A stretch of DNA of 5,325 nucleotides from Maribacter sp. Lineage in GTDB: Bacteria; Bacteroidota; Bacteroidia; Flavobacteriales; Flavobacteriaceae. Location: positions 1 to 5,325 of the forward strand of contig QILY01000067.1 in assembly GCA_003232155.1 (NCBI GenBank), written 5' to 3'. Each line of letters begins with the position of its first letter. The stretch's first letter is position 1. Shown piece by piece: positions 1 through 4,746 of the stretch. The position numbers and the translations under genes were made by a program. The notes beneath the pieces are model-generated. The model searched no databases. It was not told where the DNA came from and saw nothing but the letters and a program-made list of their open reading frames with translations.

Positions 1-667
1 ATGGGGATCCACCAGCAATGATATTTGGTATAACAACCCCTCTTTTTTTTATGGCACCTTTCAGTTTAAGTACTTTATTAAAAGCAGTATCGCACACTTG
101 AGTACGTTCTAAAATAGTAGTATTTCGAATATGGCCATCATAGGCATGTAAGCCTCTAGCATTTATATTCGCATTTTTTTCCATAGAACAGTACAGATCA
201 ACAGCAGTTTCATTGGGAATACAGCCCGTTCTATCCATTCCTGAATTGATGTCTAAATACAGGGAGATAATTGTATTCCTCTCGGATGCCATTTGAGTGA
301 TTTCGGCCAATGTAACTGTATTATCCACTAGGGTAGAAAAGTGTGATTCGGCATACTTTTCCATCAAACTAAAAAACCGATGTATATTGGCACCTACAGG
401 TTGCATTGCCAATAAAATGTCTCATTGCCCCAATAATTCTGCTTCGGCAATGGTAGCACATTTGAATTTTTGAATACCATGGCGTTGTTGCATTTGCACA
501 ATTTCGGCCATTTTGTGCGTTTTGATATGTGGGCGTAAGTTCAAAACGCTACCCGCAATCGATATCATGGCACGTATATTTTCTTCAATACGTTCAGGAT
601 ATACCAACAACGAAGGCGAGTTCACTCCACTTGAATCATTTAGGGTGTACCAAGAGCTTTTAGACAT
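1..667 (-). pseudogene. D-threonine aldolase / D-serine dehydratase-like PLP enzyme, interrupted by an in-frame TGA; 3' end beyond the window
   Basis: The product belongs to the fold-type III PLP family of D-threonine aldolases and DSD1-like D-serine dehydratases, cytosolic enzymes that cleave D-threonine or deaminate D-serine. The N-terminal start WYTL, the RPHIKTHK motif with probable PLP lysine K49, and KFKCATIAEAELLG are all present. Codon 82 is TGA (plus-strand 422-424). The same frame then continues without another stop to the window edge (140 codons) with further family sequence: DILLAMQPVG, LDINSGMDRTG, GLHAYDGHIR and IAGGSP. From memory of the family, about six residues normally lie between AEAEML and DVLLAYQPVG. 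Here there are two residues plus the stop, so a roughly 9-nt in-frame deletion could have created the TGA. About 150 C-terminal residues, including the metal-binding end, lie outside the window. The ATG at 667 follows the RidA stop by 3 bp, so the genes are co-transcribed. It may be a recent pseudogene, a sequencing error or a recoded gene; family assignment is strong. Confidence 0.85.
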
Positions 668-670
668 AGA

Positions 671-1135
671 TTATTTATGAAGTTCAAACATAGCTTCGAT
701 TTCAACAGCAATACCACTAGGAAGCACCATGCCAACAGCACTTCGCACCCCAACACCATTATCGGGGCCAAAGATATCAGACATTAATTCACTAAAACCA
801 TTTATTACCAGAGGTTGATCGCCAAAATCAGGTGTGCAATTGACCATGCCCAAAGTTTTGACTAAACGTTTAATGCGGTCAATATCACCAAAATGTGTGG
901 TAATGGTGGCCAGCATGGTTAGTGCTACTTGCCTTGCTGCTAGTATACCTTCTTCTACACCAAGAGTATCCCCAACACGACCAATATATGAAGAACCATC
1001 AGTATTCATAGGTCCTTGCCCTGAGATATAGAGAAAATTATCAACGACCAATACAGGTTTGTATAATCCGGCCGGTGGTGGGGCAGGAGGTAGTACCAAC
1101 CCTAATTCTGTAATTTTTTGTGATGGTTTACTCAT
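671..1135 (-). CDS. RidA (YjgF/YER057c/UK114) family protein, 154 aa
   Basis: This is a RidA-superfamily protein. The best-known members form cytosolic trimers and hydrolyse reactive enamines/imines such as 2-aminoacrylate released by PLP enzymes; other subfamilies have unknown substrates. The sequence shows the N-terminal extension of the roughly 150-residue subfamily (ITELGLVLPPAPPPAGLYKP, residues 8-27), the VDNFLYISGQGP strand (31-42) and the C-terminal block RSAVG..LP..IAVEIEA (131-148). R131 aligns with the carboxylate-binding arginine of E. coli RidA (R105), and the VEIEA glutamates match the conserved end. The extended N-terminus indicates a subfamily other than classical RidA, so the exact substrate is uncertain and no gene symbol is given. 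It lies 54 bp after the metallophosphoesterase stop and 3 bp before the PLP-enzyme start. That tight coupling suggests it handles products of the PLP enzyme. No Shine-Dalgarno is visible before the ATG, as is usual in Bacteroidota. Confidence 0.93.
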   Translation of the reverse strand: MSKPSQKITELGLVLPPAPPPAGLYKPVLVVDNFLYISGQGPMNTDGSSYIGRVGDTLGVEEGILAARQVALTMLATITTHFGDIDRIKRLVKTLGMVNCTPDFGDQPLVINGFSELMSDIFGPDNGVGVRSAVGMVLPSGIAVEIEAMFELHK

Positions 1136-1189
1136 TACGTTTTACTTTTTGAATTTGACACTTGTATTTGAGTTTTAAATATAAATTGG

Positions 1190-2086
1190 CTAGTCTCTAG
1201 TGTAATTGCTCAACTTTTCAGGACCTTCTAATAGTATACGTACAATTTGTAGTGTACCATCATCTTTAGTGGCAATCTGCCATTTGATGAGAGAAATAGT
1301 GCCTTTTTCAATTTCTATGCCGGTAATACTTCTTGGGTGAACACAACTTCCATCATTAAACAGCGGAATTTCTCCTGGCTCAGGAAAACGAGGTCTGTGG
1401 GTATGCCCAATAATGGTGATGAGTAAATTTTTTGAGAGAATCCATCTTTTAATACGTTTCTCAACTCTAATTAATTCTTTGTAATTTTTAGCAGGACTAG
1501 TTGGGTCAGCAATACCCCAAACCTGTAGGGGTTTCCAAAGTACACGTACTAAAAAACGACCTATGCGCCAAAAAGTGTAGTTCCACCAATCAGCCTGATG
1601 GCCATGGGTCAAGAAAAGCTCTTGCTGGGTATTTTTATGTTTTAAGACTATCCCCTCGTTATACTGTATTCCTTCAAAAAGTTCTTTATCACGTTCTTCA
1701 ATAGGTTCAAAATAACTTGAAAGATGTTTTTTTACATAGTTGGGGTCTTTGTAAACCATATCATGGTTGCCCCAAATCATATGTAAACGATTATCTAGGT
1801 GAAATTCACGCAATAGTTTGAATACATTTTTATGTGCCTCGAAAATGGATTCAAAACGAAGGTTCTCCCATAGTTCGTCACCGTCACCTAACTCACAATA
1901 CTGAAAGCCTTCTCTGAAATAGTGCTTTAGTGCATGAAAGTATATGTTGCGGTTCTTGGCGAAATCGTCGGCAAAACTATTGTCTCCCCTATGACAATCA
2001 CTGAACAGAATAAACTTTGAAGCGTCATCAAAAGGCAACACTTTAGCATTTTCATACGCTCTTGATAATCGAAACTTTGATGACAT
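1190..2086 (-). CDS. Calcineurin-like metallophosphoesterase, 298 aa
   Basis: This is a two-metal phosphoesterase of the calcineurin-like superfamily, complete in its motifs: DxH at FSDCHRG (D30, H32), GDGDELWE (D68 and nearby acids), GNHD (residues 106-109), THGHQAD (H161, H163) and GHTHRP (H228, H230). The order and spacing resemble LpxH-like and YfcE-like phosphoesterases. However, it is longer than LpxH (about 240-250 residues), and its SDCHRG and THGHQADWW signatures mark a separate Bacteroidota/Firmicutes group often annotated only as metallophosphoesterase or Ser/Thr phosphatase. Residues 167-193 are rich in Trp, Phe and Leu with interspersed Arg (WWNYTFWRIGRFLVRVLW). They probably form an amphipathic cap that could touch membrane or lipid substrate; this is inference. 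There is no signal peptide, so it should be cytosolic. It is probably the first gene of the leftward group, with a weak candidate promoter in the divergent spacer. The substrate cannot be determined from sequence. Confidence 0.92.
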   Translation of the reverse strand: MSSKFRLSRAYENAKVLPFDDASKFILFSDCHRGDNSFADDFAKNRNIYFHALKHYFREGFQYCELGDGDELWENLRFESIFEAHKNVFKLLREFHLDNRLHMIWGNHDMVYKDPNYVKKHLSSYFEPIEERDKELFEGIQYNEGIVLKHKNTQQELFLTHGHQADWWNYTFWRIGRFLVRVLWKPLQVWGIADPTSPAKNYKELIRVEKRIKRWILSKNLLITIIGHTHRPRFPEPGEIPLFNDGSCVHPRSITGIEIEKGTISLIKWQIATKDDGTLQIVRILLEGPEKLSNYTRD

Positions 2087-2120
2087 AGGCGAAATTTCTA
2101 TAAATATCTAAAAAAAGAAG

Positions 2121-2148
2121 CTAATATATAAGGATTCCTTTAACAAAA
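2121..2148 (-). promoter_or_regulatory. Candidate Bacteroidota-type promoter for the leftward operon
   Basis: On the minus strand TTTTG (plus 2144-2148) is followed after 15 bp by TATATTAG (plus 2121-2128). The Bacteroidota consensus is TTTG near -33 and TAnnTTTG near -7, so the -7 box has one mismatch and the spacer is slightly short. Transcription from here would give a leader of roughly 28 nt before the ATG at 2086. The region is AT-rich, so a chance match is quite possible. Confidence 0.28.
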
Positions 2149-2149
2149 T

Positions 2150-2174
2150 TTTGCCGCTATCTTTTGTAACTTTA
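2150..2174 (+). promoter_or_regulatory. Weak candidate promoter for the GAF-protein gene
   Basis: TTTG at 2150-2153 and TAACTTTA at 2167-2174 (one mismatch to TAnnTTTG) lie about 30-50 bp before the ATG at 2202. The 13-bp spacer is clearly shorter than the usual 17-23 bp. TATCTTTT at 2158-2165 is an alternative -7 box with no good upstream partner. Both are suggestive only. Confidence 0.2.
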
Positions 2175-2201
2175 CACATTGAAAAACGGCTGACTTAGGG
2201 T

Positions 2202-4574
2202 ATGAAAAAAGATGCTAACATTGATTCGCCATTACAATCACTCATTAGTTTTAATAAACTAATGGAGCAATATGATCTTTTGGCCAAAAGCGATAATGAT
2301 TTTATTGCAAAGAATGCTCAGTACATTATAGATGCACAGGCACCTTACCCAGAATTAAGAGATGGGTTTGCTGATGCTTCACTCCTTAAAAAACATGAAG
2401 AGATAATTAAAACAATGTTGCAGGATAGTTTTTCTGAAGTGTTGACCAATAATGAAATAAAAACGGCATCGCTGCCCTACAATAATATAGTTTTTAATTC
2501 TTCGAAACGTTTTCAGAAAATTATTGAAAACGCAGGGCCCGATTTTGTGCCTCAAATGCGTGAAATGTCAGAACAAGAAATGTATGTTGTTCCATGTGTT
2601 GTTATTCTTAATTTTTATTACGGGTTTAATTTAGATTTTAAGAGGCCGTTTTTTTATGATATTCCTGATACTAATGGGGTAATGAAGCATTATCGCATCT
2701 TGTATAATGCTGATTTTATTGAAATGCTTCCTACAGAGCGCGCAAAAGAACTGACCCAAGATGATGTTGATGAGCTTTTAGAAGATTTTGATAATTTAGA
2801 GTTGTGGAAAGAGAAGATTCCACCAAATAGTTTTATCTCAAAAGGTTTTGTGATTTCTAATATGTTTGATGTTACCGCCGAACATACTATCTCTAAAATA
2901 AAGTCGAGCCTTATAGCTAATGATAAATGGGGCAGTGATAATTTCATGGGAGAACTTCATGAAACATTCAAATCGTTTTTTAACCTTCAAGATATACACG
3001 TAGGTTTTACAGCTTATAACACAAAAGAAGAACAGTTTGAAAAAGTACATGGTACGGGTATGACCAGTGTTATTTTACAGGATAATGAAACAGCTTCGTG
3101 TGAACAGACCCTATGCCCAGATTCATATAAAACGTTATTAGAAGACAGTTCATATTTTGCGATATCAGATGTTGATAAATATTATGAGATGTATAATGGA
3201 ATGTCGCCTTATAAAAATTTAAAAAAAGAAGGTTATAAGAGTGCCATATACGCACCTATTGCCAACAAGGGAAAATTGCTGGGAGTGTTGGAATTGACCT
3301 CTACAAAAAAAGGGGAACTCAATAGTGTCAACGCTAATAAGCTTGATGATATTATGCCTTACATTGTTACGGCAGTACTTAGATCAAAGATTGAGGAAGA
3401 AAATTTAATAGATGCGATCATACAACATGAATGCACTTCAGTACATTCATCAGTATATTGGAAGTTTGAAGAAGAAGCCAAAAGGTTTATCAAAGATGGT
3501 TTGCAAGATCAAAACCCATCGTTTAGAGAAATTGTATTTAAAGATGTTAGTCCACTTTATGGTCAAATAGATATCAAAGATTCGTCAAAAGCCCATAATG
3601 TAGCTATTCAGCGTGATCTAATGATTCAGTTGACCGATGTGAACAGCTTGCTTCAAAAAGCATTCGACACGAATGCCCTACCCATTTATGAGGAGCTTAT
3701 TTATAGGGTAAACAGCCATATTGATACTATTAAAGAAACATTACACACCAACAGTGAACAGTCTATTTTTAATTTTGTGGTAGATGAGATAAATCCAGTA
3801 TTTGAGCATCTGAAAAAAGAAGATGCTAATATGGCAGAATTGATTGCCGATTATGAATCTGGTATTGATGAGAACACAAAATCATACTACGATCATCGTA
3901 AGAATTATGATGAAAGTGTGATGATTATCAATAAAAAGTTAGCTTCACTAATAGATAAAAAACAAGAAGAATCGCAGGCAATGTTTCCGCATTATTTTGA
4001 ACGATATAAAACTGATGGTGTAGAGCATAATATGTATATAGGCGGCGCCATTGCAGGTGATAGAAATTATGCCCCTATATATTTAAATAACCTTCGTTTA
4101 TGGCAATTACAGGTAATGTGTGACATGGAAAACACCCATTATGCATTAAAACCAGAACTTGCAGTACCTCTTGATGTTGCTTCTTTGATTTTAGTTCATA
4201 ATACGTCACTATCTATTCGTTTTCGAATGGATGAAAAACGTTTTGATGTAGATGGCACCTATAATGCCCGCTATGAGATCATTAAAAAACGTATTGACAA
4301 GTCTTTTGTGAAAGGAACCAATGAACGTCTGACCCAAACAGGTAAAATGGTCATTGTATATTCTCAAAAAAGCGATGAATTAGAATATCTGAGATATATA
4401 AAATTTTTAAAATCGAAAGGGTATTTTACAGGAAAGGTTGAAATTGTAGAATTAGAGGGCCTTCAGAGCATTGCCGGATTAAAAGCAATTCGTGCTGAAA
4501 TTCTATACAAAAAAGACCAGACATCTAAAAAAACGTATACTTACGAAGACCTTATGGAAGAGCTGAAAGCATAA
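2202..4574 (+). CDS. Large GAF-domain protein with uncharacterised N- and C-terminal regions, 790 aa
   Basis: A long cytosolic protein with no signal peptide or membrane segment. Residues 1-240 form a mostly helical, unrecognised region with an acidic stretch at 185-203. Residues about 245-395 look like a GAF domain: helical start GELHETFKSFFNL, strand IHVGFTAYN, and the closing pattern YKSAIYAPIANKGKLLGVLELTS (345-367). GAF domains bind small ligands such as cyclic nucleotides or haem, or mediate dimerisation. Residues 400-790 match no output domain I know: there is no histidine-kinase HATPase, GGDEF, EAL, PP2C or DNA-binding motif. They do contain well-formed blocks that look conserved, including FKDVSPLYGQIDI (446-458), YYDHRKNYDESV (562-573), MFPHYFERYKTDGVEHNMYIG (594-614) and LNNLRLWQLQVMCDME (628-643). 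I recognise this as a family of long GAF proteins in Flavobacteriia without known function. Cysteines C300 and C305 (CEQTLC) sit in the GAF loop. The gene ends in TAA lying inside the flanking duplication of a repeat element. Role as a sensor or scaffold is inferred. Confidence 0.88.
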   Translation: MKKDANIDSPLQSLISFNKLMEQYDLLAKSDNDFIAKNAQYIIDAQAPYPELRDGFADASLLKKHEEIIKTMLQDSFSEVLTNNEIKTASLPYNNIVFNSSKRFQKIIENAGPDFVPQMREMSEQEMYVVPCVVILNFYYGFNLDFKRPFFYDIPDTNGVMKHYRILYNADFIEMLPTERAKELTQDDVDELLEDFDNLELWKEKIPPNSFISKGFVISNMFDVTAEHTISKIKSSLIANDKWGSDNFMGELHETFKSFFNLQDIHVGFTAYNTKEEQFEKVHGTGMTSVILQDNETASCEQTLCPDSYKTLLEDSSYFAISDVDKYYEMYNGMSPYKNLKKEGYKSAIYAPIANKGKLLGVLELTSTKKGELNSVNANKLDDIMPYIVTAVLRSKIEEENLIDAIIQHECTSVHSSVYWKFEEEAKRFIKDGLQDQNPSFREIVFKDVSPLYGQIDIKDSSKAHNVAIQRDLMIQLTDVNSLLQKAFDTNALPIYEELIYRVNSHIDTIKETLHTNSEQSIFNFVVDEINPVFEHLKKEDANMAELIADYESGIDENTKSYYDHRKNYDESVMIINKKLASLIDKKQEESQAMFPHYFERYKTDGVEHNMYIGGAIAGDRNYAPIYLNNLRLWQLQVMCDMENTHYALKPELAVPLDVASLILVHNTSLSIRFRMDEKRFDVDGTYNARYEIIKKRIDKSFVKGTNERLTQTGKMVIVYSQKSDELEYLRYIKFLKSKGYFTGKVEIVELEGLQSIAGLKAIRAEILYKKDQTSKKTYTYEDLMEELKA

Positions 4575-4576
4575 TA
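4572..4576 (+). repeat. Left copy of 5-bp direct repeat TAATA (putative target-site duplication)
   Basis: TAATA directly precedes the left inverted repeat and recurs directly after the right one at 4736-4740. The match stops at exactly 5 bp in both directions. The first three bases are the stop codon of the GAF gene, so an insertion here would leave the protein unchanged. The inner TA alone would fit a TA-duplicating element. Confidence 0.55.
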
Positions 4577-4598
4577 CCTTAAATCGGCAAAAGTATTC
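4575..4598 (+). repeat. Left arm of long imperfect inverted repeat
   Basis: This arm pairs with 4714-4737 over 24 positions with three mismatches; the outer 11 bp (TACCTTAAATC) are perfect. In a leftward transcript two of the three mismatches become G-U pairs, so the RNA stem is stronger when the strand is read from the right-hand gene. Confidence 0.8.
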
Positions 4599-4735
4599 TA
4601 CTGCAAAACCAAACTGTACATCATTATTGGGAATGCTCGTAAAAACTTACTCACCATAACAAGTGATATGTCTGCGTTACTTTTTTCTGCGCTACGCCAA
4701 TACTAACATACACGAACACTCTTGCAGATTTAAGG
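4577..4735. mobile_element. Putative MITE-like non-autonomous element or dispersed intergenic repeat, about 159 bp
   Basis: The segment begins CCTTAAATCGGCAAAAG and ends with the imperfect reverse complement CTTGCAGATTTAAGG, giving terminal inverted repeats of 22 bp (24 bp if the outer TA is counted; 21 of 24 positions match). It is flanked by TAATA on both sides. There is no ORF inside, so it could move only with a transposase supplied in trans. The interior carries a near-perfect tandem motif (TCTGCGTTAC, five T, TCTGCGCTAC). It fills the convergent spacer, where its folded transcript could stop transcription from either side. Small TIR plus short duplication is the pattern of a MITE, but a single copy cannot prove mobility; a large structured intergenic repeat or a terminator is the alternative. 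Confidence 0.55.
4671..4695 (+). repeat. Internal short direct repeat TCTGCGYTAC x2
   Basis: TCTGCGTTAC (4671-4680) and TCTGCGCTAC (4686-4695) match at 9 of 10 positions and are separated by five T residues. They lie inside the putative element and have no coding explanation. Confidence 0.7.
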
Positions 4736-4737
4736 TA
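4714..4737 (-). repeat. Right arm of long imperfect inverted repeat
   Basis: This is the reverse-complement partner of 4575-4598, across a 115-bp loop. The outer GATTTAAGGTA is a perfect match to the left end. It ends 9 bp before the stop codon of the leftward membrane-protein gene. Confidence 0.8.
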
Positions 4738-4740
4738 ATA
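4736..4740 (+). repeat. Right copy of 5-bp direct repeat TAATA (putative target-site duplication)
   Basis: This is identical to 4572-4576 and abuts the right inverted repeat. Removing the element plus one copy would leave the two convergent genes with stop codons only a few bases apart, a compact arrangement typical of Bacteroidota. Confidence 0.5.
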
Positions 4741-4746
4741 TAATAA

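Larger units (their letters stand above)
2087..2201. other. Divergent intergenic region between metallophosphoesterase and GAF-protein genes
   Basis: This 115-bp AT-rich spacer separates two divergently transcribed genes and must hold the start signals for both. I see no strong hairpin, riboswitch-like structure or RNA gene. Neither start has a clear Shine-Dalgarno sequence. Candidate promoters are listed separately with low confidence. Confidence 0.8.

Noticed and set aside
834..1031. Rightward 65-codon ORF inside the RidA-family gene
   Set aside because: It is antisense to a clearly recognisable protein, has no family resemblance and no start signals.
1136..1189. A separate promoter for the RidA and PLP-enzyme genes in the 54-bp gap
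   Set aside because: No TTTG or TAnnTTTG-like box is present on the coding strand there; read-through from the metallophosphoesterase gene is simpler.
1501..1704. Rightward 67-codon ORF inside the metallophosphoesterase gene
   Set aside because: It is a shadow on the opposite strand of a gene with complete catalytic motifs.
1190..2086. Assignment of the phosphoesterase as LpxH (UDP-2,3-diacylglucosamine hydrolase)
   Set aside because: The motif order is similar, but the length and the SDCHRG/GDGDELWE/THGHQAD signatures differ, and there is no lipid A gene nearby.
2690..3255. Three leftward ORFs of 61-85 codons inside the GAF-protein gene
   Set aside because: They are antisense to the 790-residue reading frame, have low-complexity compositions and no recognisable domains.
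4681..4686. Run of six T as a rho-independent terminator for the GAF gene
   Set aside because: The only stem just before it is a 4-bp TCAC/GTGA pair about 15 nt upstream, which is too weak and too distant for a classical terminator.
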